Of a stretch of DNA of 64,000 nt, positions 35,347-42,605 are shown in pieces. Numbering within the stretch: the stretch's first letter is position 1; each line of letters opens with the position of its first letter. Made by a program: the position numbers and the translations under genes. Below the pieces are notes generated by a model that saw only the letters and a program-made list of their open reading frames with translations, did no database searches and had not been told where the DNA came from. Origin of the DNA: UBA4416 sp035439445 (GTDB taxonomy: Bacteria; Bacteroidota; Bacteroidia; B-17B0; Aurantibacillaceae); NCBI GenBank assembly GCA_035439445.1, contig DAORKG010000009.1, forward strand, positions 1-64,000. Direction: 5' to 3'.

Positions 35347-36585
35347 TTATTGTTTTATGATTTTTACATTCTTTTTAGCCCCATTGTCAAGGTTGATTTG
35401 AATGATATATACACCTCTATCAAATTTTTCTAAGTTTATTTCATCTAATGTATTTTGAGAGTTTAATTCGATTAGAAGTTTTCCACTTATGTCAAATAGT
35501 TGCAGAAAGGCTATTTTATGATTTGAATTAGTATTTTCAATTTTCACAACATTGTTAGTTGGGTTTGGCGAAACCAAAAACTGATCATAAGAAATTTCAG
35601 AATTTAAATTTGTTGTAGTACATGCAATTGTTCCTGTAATTTTTCTGCCAACTCTATCTGTTGATGGATTTTGAATCAAACTCATAAAAGTATTACCAGC
35701 ATTACAATCATTTTTTAATCTATTTGCTAAAAATGGTTCAATGTAACTCATGTATCTGTTAAATAAAGTAACATTACATGAAGGTGTACTACATGATGCT
35801 TGACCAATATTACATGTTGTACTTGTTCCGTTTCCAAAATCACAATGCGTTACATCTTTAATAATGCTATGGAATTTTATGCTTGAACTAGTAGGGTTGT
35901 AGTGGCTATTTTGAACCGTTGTATCAGCAACGTTGTCTTTCTCACCTGATATAACTAAAGTAGGAACAGTTACTAAACTGGCACCAGCAACTGAAGAAAT
36001 ACCTGCTGTATTTGAAGTAGCGGCAGCTAAATTAAATAAACAAGTAAGCGTTGTGTTGTTTTGTGCAGCAATAAAAGAACATCCAGCCCCCATGGAGTGT
36101 CCTCCAATTGCAGCAGTTTGCATCACCTTTCCGTTAAATGTTGCCAATGCTGTTGGAGTACTGGTCGTGTTTAGTTGTAATCCTTGTGTTGCCAGTAATT
36201 TTAAGTCTGCTGCAAAATCCGCATGATTTGGTGTAGGGAAAATAGAGCTTTCGGTGCGTGGTAATAATACGATGTAACCTAAAGAAGCCAATCGATTATA
36301 AATATTATCATAACTGTCCCAAGTCATGGCAAAACCATGCCCGAATACCACTACTGGAAATTGACCATTAGCAACACTCGTATTATTTCCTGCTGTAGTT
36401 GCAGGGTAATATACTTCGGTACCAATATTTCTACCTGTACCCGACATAGCTATACCTCCTGAAATAGAGTATCCACCAGAGCGAGATGCATCTTTGAAAT
36501 TTATGCTCATATGACCTACAGGAAATGTTTGAGCATGAATGCCTAATGTTAGGCATGATGAAATTAATAGTAGAAGTTTTTTCAT
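35347..36585 (-). CDS. Secreted alpha/beta hydrolase with T9SS type A sorting domain (copy 2)
   Basis: 412 aa paralogue of the neighbouring gene with the same layout: signal peptide, VFGHGFAM, nucleophile elbow GHSMGAG, acid region SGEKDNVAD, His in VTHCDF, and a C-terminal sorting domain (SPNPTNNVVKI, LFDISGKLL, DRGVYIIQI). The clearest differences are in the elbow (GAG versus GGG) and in the Cys-rich loop, where it has CSTPSC. Such divergence suggests different substrates rather than simple dosage. The two genes are probably co-transcribed, ending at the terminator at 34001. Confidence 0.85.
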   Translation of the reverse strand: MKKLLLLISSCLTLGIHAQTFPVGHMSINFKDASRSGGYSISGGIAMSGTGRNIGTEVYYPATTAGNNTSVANGQFPVVVFGHGFAMTWDSYDNIYNRLASLGYIVLLPRTESSIFPTPNHADFAADLKLLATQGLQLNTTSTPTALATFNGKVMQTAAIGGHSMGAGCSFIAAQNNTTLTCLFNLAAATSNTAGISSVAGASLVTVPTLVISGEKDNVADTTVQNSHYNPTSSSIKFHSIIKDVTHCDFGNGTSTTCNIGQASCSTPSCNVTLFNRYMSYIEPFLANRLKNDCNAGNTFMSLIQNPSTDRVGRKITGTIACTTTNLNSEISYDQFLVSPNPTNNVVKIENTNSNHKIAFLQLFDISGKLLIELNSQNTLDEINLEKFDRGVYIIQINLDNGAKKNVKIIKQ

Positions 36586-36681
36586 GTTTTTCAGTTTTAT
36601 TTCTGCTAATTAATAGATATAAAATCATAAAATAAATTCTCTAAATTTAAAAAAACAAGATTAGCAATAGCGCGGAAAACA

Positions 36682-36713
36682 AAAAAGCCCAACTATTTGT
36701 AGTCGGGCTTTTT
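36682..36713 (-). terminator. Terminator of the coiled-coil lipoprotein gene
   Basis: AAAAAGCCC-A-ACTA and TAGT-C-GGGCTTTTT stem with a TTTG loop, 18 nt beyond the minus-strand stop codon. It has A- and T-runs on both sides, so it may work in both directions. Confidence 0.82.
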
Positions 36714-36731
36714 GTAGGATTTTTGAAGAAA

Positions 36732-37592
36732 TTACTCAGTGATAATTACTAAATATTTTGAACTTGACCAGAAATCTTCAGGATTTAAAATTTCAATTCT
36801 CTCAACAGTTTTCTCTCCAATTAACTTATAAGAACTTGTTGGGTGAGTTGTAATAATTTTAGCTTTTTTAGCGCCAATATTAATAGATGTTGTTTTAGAT
36901 ACATCAATTTTTGTGAAGTAGTCTTTATTAAAATCATCTTTTAATTTCGTTGATTTACCCATTCCAATAAATCCACCTTCTTTGGTGATGACATTTTTTT
37001 CTTTTAATTCTTTTGAAGTTCCGAATGCGTAAAATGCTGTATTGATTTTTTCGGTTTTAGCAGCACTTTCTTCTTCTACAACTTCTAAGTTCATGACGAT
37101 GTTGCTTAACTCAATATTTTTAGCTTCTAATTGAGATTTTAAATCAGAAATTTCTCCGTCTTTAGCATCAATTTGAGCTTGTAATGTAGCAATCATTTGC
37201 TCTAAGCCCTGAATTTTAGAGTTAGCATTTTTTAATTTTTTGCTTAATGAACCAATACGGTTTTTGTTTTTAGCCATTAAATCATAAATTGCTTGAATAT
37301 CTTCCTTAATGGTTTCTTCTTTGCTTTTTACATCGCCACTTTGAGAACTTGCAGAAACAATTTTTTCTTTTTCTTTAATAGCATTTAAGTTTTCTTGAAT
37401 TTCGTTAAATGAATTCACAAACTCTTGTAACGCTCTTTCTTTTTCAGATAATTCTCCATTTAACTCTCCGTTTACGGTTGCTAAACTGTCTGCTAAAGGA
37501 TTAGCTTCTTTCTCTGAACCACCACAAGAGATGGTAAATAAACTTGATGCAGCTAAAATTGCGGCAACTACTACTAATTTTAATGTTTTCAT
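36732..37592 (-). CDS. Coiled-coil lipoprotein of unknown function
   Basis: 286 aa. An N-terminal signal with lipobox (FTISC, Cys about 23) is followed by GGSEKEANP. Residues about 45-185 are strongly heptad-like (LEQMIATLQAQIDAKDGEI and flanks), predicting a long coiled coil. The C-terminal 90 residues form a small beta-rich domain. Proteins of this layout are common in Bacteroidota, but I cannot assign a function. It is monocistronic, with a TACATTTG promoter box upstream and a terminator downstream. Confidence 0.8.
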   Translation of the reverse strand: MKTLKLVVVAAILAASSLFTISCGGSEKEANPLADSLATVNGELNGELSEKERALQEFVNSFNEIQENLNAIKEKEKIVSASSQSGDVKSKEETIKEDIQAIYDLMAKNKNRIGSLSKKLKNANSKIQGLEQMIATLQAQIDAKDGEISDLKSQLEAKNIELSNIVMNLEVVEEESAAKTEKINTAFYAFGTSKELKEKNVITKEGGFIGMGKSTKLKDDFNKDYFTKIDVSKTTSINIGAKKAKIITTHPTSSYKLIGEKTVERIEILNPEDFWSSSKYLVIITE

Positions 37593-37614
37593 CTATTATT
37601 TAATTTTAAGGTTG

Positions 37615-37645
37615 CAAATGTAGGTATTAATACCCAAAGCCACCA
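37615..37645 (-). promoter_or_regulatory. Promoter of the coiled-coil lipoprotein gene
   Basis: On the minus strand, TTG at 37643-37645 and TACATTTG at 37615-37622 are 20 nt apart; the ATG is 22 nt downstream. It is back to back with the promoter-like box at 37690. Confidence 0.6.
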
Positions 37646-37689
37646 AAAGTAACCTTAAAATTCACATTTTTTTGTTTTTTAGTTTTAGC

Positions 37690-37697
37690 TACATTTG
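37690..37697 (+). promoter_or_regulatory. Putative -7 box (TACATTTG) of the DUF5819-like gene
   Basis: Exact TAnnTTTG match 26 nt before the ATG, with T-rich sequence containing TTTG (37671-37674) upstream. Confidence 0.5.
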
Positions 37698-37723
37698 TTT
37701 CATTATCAAATTAGCCCAAAAAC

Positions 37724-38266
37724 ATGAATTTAATTACTAAGCGTGTTCTTTCTGTCGTTTTTGTATTGTTTTTATGTGGGCACTTTATAATGATTCTGGT
37801 TTACTGTTTATCTGATAAAACCGGCAAGCAAAAATTTGACTTGATAAGCCGTTTATATGTTAATCCAGTTTTTCATCAAAATTGGAATTTATTTGTCCCT
37901 GCTCCTAACGAGGAGAGAAAATTATTTGTAAGGTATACAACCAACGCTAATTTTAGTGATTGGGAGGATGTTTTGGCAAGAGAAAATGCACTTCAAAAAA
38001 ATAGTAAGGTTTTAGGTAATGAAGCTCGTGTTTTACTTATTTCTAATTCCTTGATTTATGAGTTAAATTCCTTAGATAATGTTGAATCTTGTGTTTATTA
38101 CAAGAAACCGCAGAGTAATGAATTTAAAGTATTACAATTTGAAATAGAAAAGTATTTACAATCTGTTATTCAAGTAAAGGGTGTATTTCATTATGAGGTA
38201 TTATTGGTCTCAGAAGGTAAATATCAAACTAAAGCCTATTATTTTAAAAATCTAAAAATTAATTAG
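37724..38266 (+). CDS. Single-pass membrane protein, DUF5819-like
   Basis: 180 aa. One N-terminal membrane helix (VLSVVFVLFLCGHFIMILVY) is followed by an extracytoplasmic domain. The segment NPVFHQNWNLFVPAPNEE is the most recognisable part and matches the W-x-LF-P pattern of DUF5819-like proteins, which often neighbour HTTM-domain proteins. The stop codon abuts the GTG start of the next gene directly, so the two are surely co-transcribed and may form a complex. Function is unknown. Confidence 0.65.
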   Translation: MNLITKRVLSVVFVLFLCGHFIMILVYCLSDKTGKQKFDLISRLYVNPVFHQNWNLFVPAPNEERKLFVRYTTNANFSDWEDVLARENALQKNSKVLGNEARVLLISNSLIYELNSLDNVESCVYYKKPQSNEFKVLQFEIEKYLQSVIQVKGVFHYEVLLVSEGKYQTKAYYFKNLKIN

Positions 38267-39094
38267 GTGTTTAATTTCATTACGACATATTTCTTTGAAT
38301 CAAGAAGGCAAACTAAAGAAATTGGTTGGTTTAGAAATGCGCTTTATCTTTTTTTGTTATACAAGGTTTTTGTTTATGTATATCAATTTAAGTTTTTGTT
38401 TTCTGAGAATCGATTGATTTACCATCATGTAAAACATGTTAATGTGATTATTGATTCGGTTTTTTTTCTGAATAATCACTACTCTGTTTTTTTAGGAGGT
38501 TGTTTTATTTTTTTAGTAGCTGTTTTTGCATTACTAGGATTATTGAAGAAGTCAAATTTTTCAACCAATCTATTCTTATGGTTCGTTGTAATGAATTTGA
38601 CAAATTTTTTATATCCAACGTTAACCGCCGGCGATTATTTACTGAATCAATTACTCTTCTTTAATTGCTTTTTATTTTCAAAATCATCTTTTAATGCTAA
38701 ATGGAATGATGTAAAAACGGCTTTGCACAACATGGCTTTGTTGGCTCTTAAATTGCAGGTATGTGTTGCCTATTTTTTAGCAGGTTATTTTAAAATTGTG
38801 GATGATTCTTGGACCAGTGGAGAGGCGATATATCAAACCTTTCAAATTCCTGAATATTCAAATACTTTGTTTGCTTCTATTCCACATTCTATTTGTGTTG
38901 TTTTAACCTATTTAACAATCGCATACCAGCTATCCTTTGCATTTTTAGTATGGTTTAGGCCTTTTAAAATTTATCTTTTCACTTTTGGTATTTTACAGCA
39001 TTTATTAATTGGATTAGGAATGGGCCTGTTTAGTTTTGGTTTAATCATGGTAATTTGTTACATCTTGTTTTTAAAGTATGATAATAAGTTCTAA
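38267..39094 (+). CDS. HTTM-like multi-pass membrane protein
   Basis: 275 aa with about six membrane helices, starting at a GTG immediately after the previous stop codon. It resembles the HTTM domain shared with vitamin K-dependent gamma-carboxylases: the core segment FLAGYFKIVDDSWTSGEAIY contains the typical K-x3-D-x-W-x-x-G pattern, followed by two C-terminal helices and GLGMGLFSFG. Catalytic activity is not implied. The pairing with a DUF5819-like partner supports the assignment. Its TAA stop codon overlaps the promoter-like box of prfB. Confidence 0.65.
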   Translation: MFNFITTYFFESRRQTKEIGWFRNALYLFLLYKVFVYVYQFKFLFSENRLIYHHVKHVNVIIDSVFFLNNHYSVFLGGCFIFLVAVFALLGLLKKSNFSTNLFLWFVVMNLTNFLYPTLTAGDYLLNQLLFFNCFLFSKSSFNAKWNDVKTALHNMALLALKLQVCVAYFLAGYFKIVDDSWTSGEAIYQTFQIPEYSNTLFASIPHSICVVLTYLTIAYQLSFAFLVWFRPFKIYLFTFGILQHLLIGLGMGLFSFGLIMVICYILFLKYDNKF

Positions 39095-39099
39095 CTTTG
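39092..39099 (+). promoter_or_regulatory. Putative -7 box (TAACTTTG) of prfB
   Basis: Exact TAnnTTTG match that overlaps the stop codon of the HTTM-like gene and ends 4 nt before the prfB ATG, so the transcript would start at or next to the start codon. Confidence 0.45.
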
Positions 39100-39103
39100 C
39101 TTC

Positions 39104-40196
39104 ATGTTTACAACCGATCAACTAAAAGACCTTCACGAACGACATGCCGCTCTGAAGGGGTTTCTTTGACTACGATAAGAAAAGTCACGAGTTAAAGGAA
39201 CTCGAAGAAAAAACCTTAGACCCAAATTTTTGGGCAGATTCCAAAAAAGCCGAAGCGGTTTTAAAAGAAGTAAAGTCCCGAAAATCGTGGGTGAGTGCTT
39301 ATGATAAACTCACATCTGCTATAGAGGATTTAGATACCATGTATGAATTTTATAAAAGCGGAGATGCTACAGAGGCTGATGCTGAAGAGTTATATCAGGC
39401 TGCTTTAAAAATTTTAGATGATGTAGAATTTAAAAACATGCTTAATTCGCCGGATGATGCTTTGAGTTGTGTGCTACAAATTAATGCAGGAGCCGGTGGT
39501 ACAGAAAGTTGCGATTGGGCAAGTATGCTGGAGCGTATGTATATAATGTGGGCAGAGAAAAATGGATTTAAATTGACTGAACTTGATAGACAAGATGGTG
39601 ATGTGGCTGGTATTAAATCTGTATCAATTCAAATTGACGGTGAATATGCTTATGGTAATTTAAAAGGCGAAAATGGAGTACATCGTTTAGTGCGTATAAG
39701 TCCGTTTGATAGTAACGCTAAGCGCCACACGTCTTTTGCATCGGTTTATGTGTATCCTGTAGTAGATGATACCATCGAAATAAATATCCATCCAAACGAT
39801 ATAGAAATGAGTACGTCTCGAAGTGGCGGCGCAGGTGGACAAAATGTAAATAAAGTTGAATCCAAAGTACAGTTGTTACACAAACCAACCGGAATTGTGG
39901 TAGTTTGTCAGGTAGAACGTTCTCAGTTAGGAAACCGTGAAAAAGCCATGCAAATGTTACGATCTCAGTTGTATGAATTGGAAATGCGTAAACGTAACGA
40001 GGCCAGAGATGCAATTGAAGATGGTAAGATGAAAATAGAGTGGGGCTCACAAATACGTAGTTACGTGTTACATCCATATAAAATGGTTAATGATCACAGA
40101 ACTGAGTTGAAAATTACGGATGCTGAGAGTGTTTTGGATGGGAATATCGACGAACTTTTGAAAACCTTTTTAATGAGTCAGGGAAAGAGAAAATAA
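39104..40196 (+). CDS. prfB: Peptide chain release factor 2, with programmed +1 frameshift
   Basis: Release factor recognising UGA and UAA. The first frame starts at ATG 39104 and runs 21 codons to CTT (39164-39166), followed by an in-frame TGA (39167-39169). Skipping one base makes GAC (39168-39170), and the second frame continues to 40196, giving 363 aa in total. The slip site AAGGGGTTTCTTTGAC closely matches the classical prfB site, including an SD-like AGGGG three bases before CTT-TGA. Domain markers are GGAGGQNVNKV (the catalytic GGQ loop) and HRLVRISPFD. SPF is the RF2 stop-codon recognition tripeptide. Without the frameshift, automated calling gives only a 301-aa fragment from 39291. 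Confidence 0.96.
39155..39170 (+). promoter_or_regulatory. prfB programmed frameshift site
   Basis: AAG GGG TTT CTT TGA C: an SD-like purine run, a CTT slippery codon and a TGA stop followed by C, spaced as in E. coli. Low RF2 lets the ribosome shift +1 into the main frame, which gives autoregulation. Confidence 0.93.
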
Positions 40197-40200
40197 CGTT

Positions 40201-40258
40201 GGGATTACGAATCAATACGAATCTGGGTATTTATCTATTCGTATATTCGTAATCACCC
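40201..40258. repeat. Inverted repeat between prfB and the arsC-like gene
   Basis: GGGATTACGAATCAATACGA(AT) and the complementary ATTCGTATATTCGTAATCACCC form arms of about 22 nt around a 14-nt loop. It is a different sequence family from R1-R7 and lacks a T-tract. Confidence 0.75.
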
Positions 40259-40268
40259 GAAATGAAAT

Positions 40269-40628
40269 ATGAAAAAAGTACAAATACTACATAATCCTCG
40301 TTGTGGAAAGAGTAGGGAAGCCTTAAAAATGCTTCAGGATGAAGGGTGTGATGTTGAAATAATTGAATATTTGAAGCAAATTCCGACTAAAAAGGATTTA
40401 AAGAATATTTTAGATAAATTAGGGGTAAAAGCTATTGATATTGTTCGGAAGAAAGAACCGATTTTTATCGAAAAATTTAAAGATAAAACCTTCACAAACG
40501 AAGAATGGATTCAGATTTTATTGGAGAACCCTATTTTGATAGAACGTCCCATTGTTATTGATGGTTATAAAGCAGTTATTGGCCGCCCTCCGGAGTTGGT
40601 TATTGACTTAGTTAACAGGAAAAAATAA
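40269..40628 (+). CDS. ArsC-family reductase (glutaredoxin-coupled arsenate reductase type)
   Basis: 119 aa. ArsC/Spx-fold protein with the catalytic Cys12 in HNPRCGKSREAL and the conserved RP pair at Arg93-Pro94 (ERPIVIDG), followed by GRPPE. Those residues fit the glutaredoxin-dependent arsenate reductase ArsC rather than Spx, which has CXXC. No arsenite pump or ArsR regulator is nearby, so a general redox role (YffB-like) is also possible. Confidence 0.85.
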   Translation: MKKVQILHNPRCGKSREALKMLQDEGCDVEIIEYLKQIPTKKDLKNILDKLGVKAIDIVRKKEPIFIEKFKDKTFTNEEWIQILLENPILIERPIVIDGYKAVIGRPPELVIDLVNRKK

Positions 40629-40675
40629 ATTGTGAATAATTCTGTCGATTTATTGAATTAAAATCGTGTTTTTGG

Positions 40676-40706
40676 TTTGTAATTTTAACTTTTAACCCTA
40701 CATTTG
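40676..40706 (+). promoter_or_regulatory. Promoter of atpDC
   Basis: TTTG at 40676-40679 and TACATTTG at 40699-40706 with 19 nt between them match the Bacteroidota consensus closely. The ATG of atpD is 27 nt downstream. A TTG at 40704 inside the box opens the longer reading frame and should not be taken as the start. Confidence 0.75.
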
Positions 40707-40733
40707 CACCCGAATTTAAAAAATACATATAAC

Positions 40734-42239
40734 ATGTCTAACCAAGTTGGTAAAATTGCTCAAGTTATCGGTCCAGTAGTGGACGTTACTTTTGATTTAA
40801 ATGGTGGGAAACTGCCTGGTATCTTAGATGCATTGGAGATTGTTCGTTCAGGTTCAACTCCATTAATTTTAGAAGTACAAAAACATATAGGTGAAGATAT
40901 GGTTCGTACAGTAGCGATGGATAGTACTGATGGTTTATGCCGCGGTATGGAAGTAAAAGCTACAGGTTCGGCCATCAAAATGCCAACTGGCGATAAAGTA
41001 AAAGGACGTTTATTTAACGTTGTAGGTGATGCTATTGATGGTATCAACACAATGTCAAATGCAGATGGTGTTTCAATTCACCGTGCTGCTCCGAAATTCG
41101 AAGATTTATCTACTTCTACAGAAGTATTATTTACAGGTATTAAAGTTATCGACTTAATTGAGCCATACTCAAAAGGTGGTAAAATTGGTTTGTTTGGTGG
41201 TGCCGGTGTTGGTAAAACCGTATTAATCATGGAGTTGGTAAATAACATCGCTAAAGCTTATGCTGGTTTATCAGTATTTGCCGGTGTAGGTGAGCGTACT
41301 CGTGAAGGAAATGACTTATTACGTGAGTTCATCGAGTCAGACGTTATTAAATATGGTGCTGATTTCAAACACGATATGGAAAAAGGCGGATGGGATTTAT
41401 CTAAAGTAGATACTAAAGCTTTAGAAGATTCAAAAGCAACATTAGTGTTTGGTCAGATGAATGAGCCTCCTGGAGCGCGTGCTCGTGTGGCTTTATCAGG
41501 ATTAACAATGGCAGAATATTTCCGTGATGGAGATGGAACTGGTCCGGGTCGTGATATCTTATTCTTCGTTGATAATATCTTCCGTTTTACGCAAGCTGGT
41601 GCTGAGGTATCTGCCTTATTAGGTCGTATGCCATCAGCGGTAGGTTACCAACCAACATTAGCTTCAGAAATGGGTGCTATGCAAGAGCGTATTACTTCAA
41701 CTAAAAAAGGATCTATTACTTCAGTACAAGCGGTTTATGTACCTGCGGATGACTTAACCGATCCGGCTCCTGCAACAACATTTGCTCACTTAGATGCTAC
41801 AACAGTATTAAGTCGTAAAATTGCTGAGTTAGGTATTTACCCTGCGGTAGATCCATTAGATTCAACTTCTCGTATCTTAACACCTTCAGTTATTGGTGAT
41901 GCTCACTACAACTGTGCTCAAAGAGTAAAAAATACATTACAACGTTATAAAGAATTACAAGATATCATCGCCATCTTAGGTATGGACGAGTTATCTGAGG
42001 AAGATAAATTAACAGTTCACCGCGCACGTCGTGTTCAACGTTTCTTATCTCAACCTTTCCACGTTGCTGAGCAATTTACAGGTTTAAAAGGTGTGTTAGT
42101 TCCAATTGAAGATACAATTAAAGGATTTAACATGATCTTAGATGGTAAAGTGGATGAATATCCTGAGGCAGCTTTCAACTTAGTAGGTTCTATTGAAGAA
42201 GCTATTGAAAAAGGTAAGAAAATTTTAGCTGACGCTTAA
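40734..42239 (+). CDS. atpD: F1F0 ATP synthase subunit beta
   Basis: Catalytic beta subunit, 501 aa from the ATG at 40734 (MSNQVGKIAQVIG). Walker A is GGAGVGKT at 155-162, the catalytic Glu is in AGVGERTREG, Walker B is DILFFVDN and the DELSEED lever is intact near residue 400. Codon use is biased toward preferred codons, as in highly expressed genes. Only beta and epsilon are encoded here; the other F1 and F0 subunits must lie elsewhere, an arrangement known in Bacteroidota. Confidence 0.97.
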   Translation: MSNQVGKIAQVIGPVVDVTFDLNGGKLPGILDALEIVRSGSTPLILEVQKHIGEDMVRTVAMDSTDGLCRGMEVKATGSAIKMPTGDKVKGRLFNVVGDAIDGINTMSNADGVSIHRAAPKFEDLSTSTEVLFTGIKVIDLIEPYSKGGKIGLFGGAGVGKTVLIMELVNNIAKAYAGLSVFAGVGERTREGNDLLREFIESDVIKYGADFKHDMEKGGWDLSKVDTKALEDSKATLVFGQMNEPPGARARVALSGLTMAEYFRDGDGTGPGRDILFFVDNIFRFTQAGAEVSALLGRMPSAVGYQPTLASEMGAMQERITSTKKGSITSVQAVYVPADDLTDPAPATTFAHLDATTVLSRKIAELGIYPAVDPLDSTSRILTPSVIGDAHYNCAQRVKNTLQRYKELQDIIAILGMDELSEEDKLTVHRARRVQRFLSQPFHVAEQFTGLKGVLVPIEDTIKGFNMILDGKVDEYPEAAFNLVGSIEEAIEKGKKILADA

Positions 42240-42261
42240 TTAAATTCAAAGTTTAAGGTTT

Positions 42262-42297
42262 AAGATTAAAAATTTTGAACCTTGAATTTTTAATCTT
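42262..42297 (+). repeat. Hairpin between atpD and atpC
   Basis: Perfect 13-bp inverted repeat AAGATTAAAAATT/AATTTTTAATCTT with a 10-nt loop in the 72-nt spacer. It lacks a T-tract. It could influence RNA processing or relative expression of the two subunits, or be a simple AT-rich duplication. Confidence 0.7.
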
Positions 42298-42311
42298 GAA
42301 TGATATAAAAA

Positions 42312-42548
42312 ATGAACTTAGAAATTATAACACCTGATAAAAAGTTATTCGAAGGACAAGTGAAATCTGCTGTATTTCCTGGTTCTGAGGGATCTTTTGG
42401 ATTGTTAAATAATCACGCAGCAATGATTGCTACTTTGAAAAAAGGAAACATTGAGCTAGTTGAAGAAAATAACACAGCTCATACTTTTGAAGTAAAAGGT
42501 GGAGTAGTGGAAGTATTTAAAAACAAAGTGATTGTTTTAGCAGAGTAA
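42312..42548 (+). CDS. atpC: F1F0 ATP synthase subunit epsilon (short form)
   Basis: 78 aa. Contains only the N-terminal beta-sandwich of epsilon (LEIITPDKKLFEG, VFPGSEGSFGLLNNHAAMIATL in two parts, FEVKGGVVEVFKNKV). The C-terminal two-helix domain that inhibits ATPase activity in E. coli and Bacillus is absent, as is usual in Bacteroidota. It shares a transcript with atpD and is followed by a strong terminator. Confidence 0.93.
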   Translation: MNLEIITPDKKLFEGQVKSAVFPGSEGSFGLLNNHAAMIATLKKGNIELVEENNTAHTFEVKGGVVEVFKNKVIVLAE

Positions 42549-42567
42549 TTTCTTATCAGAAAAATAT

Positions 42568-42605
42568 AAAAAAAGCCTTCAAATTAATATTTGAAGGCTT
42601 TTTTT
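42568..42605 (+). terminator. Terminator of atpDC
   Basis: AAAAAAAGCCTTCAAAT/ATTTGAAGGCTTTTTTT perfect stem with a short loop; the T-tract ends one base before the ATG chosen for the next gene. Confidence 0.92.

Noticed and set aside
39291..40196. prfB as a truncated gene starting at 39291
   Set aside because: An upstream frame from 39104 joins through an exact programmed +1 frameshift site and restores a full-length RF2.
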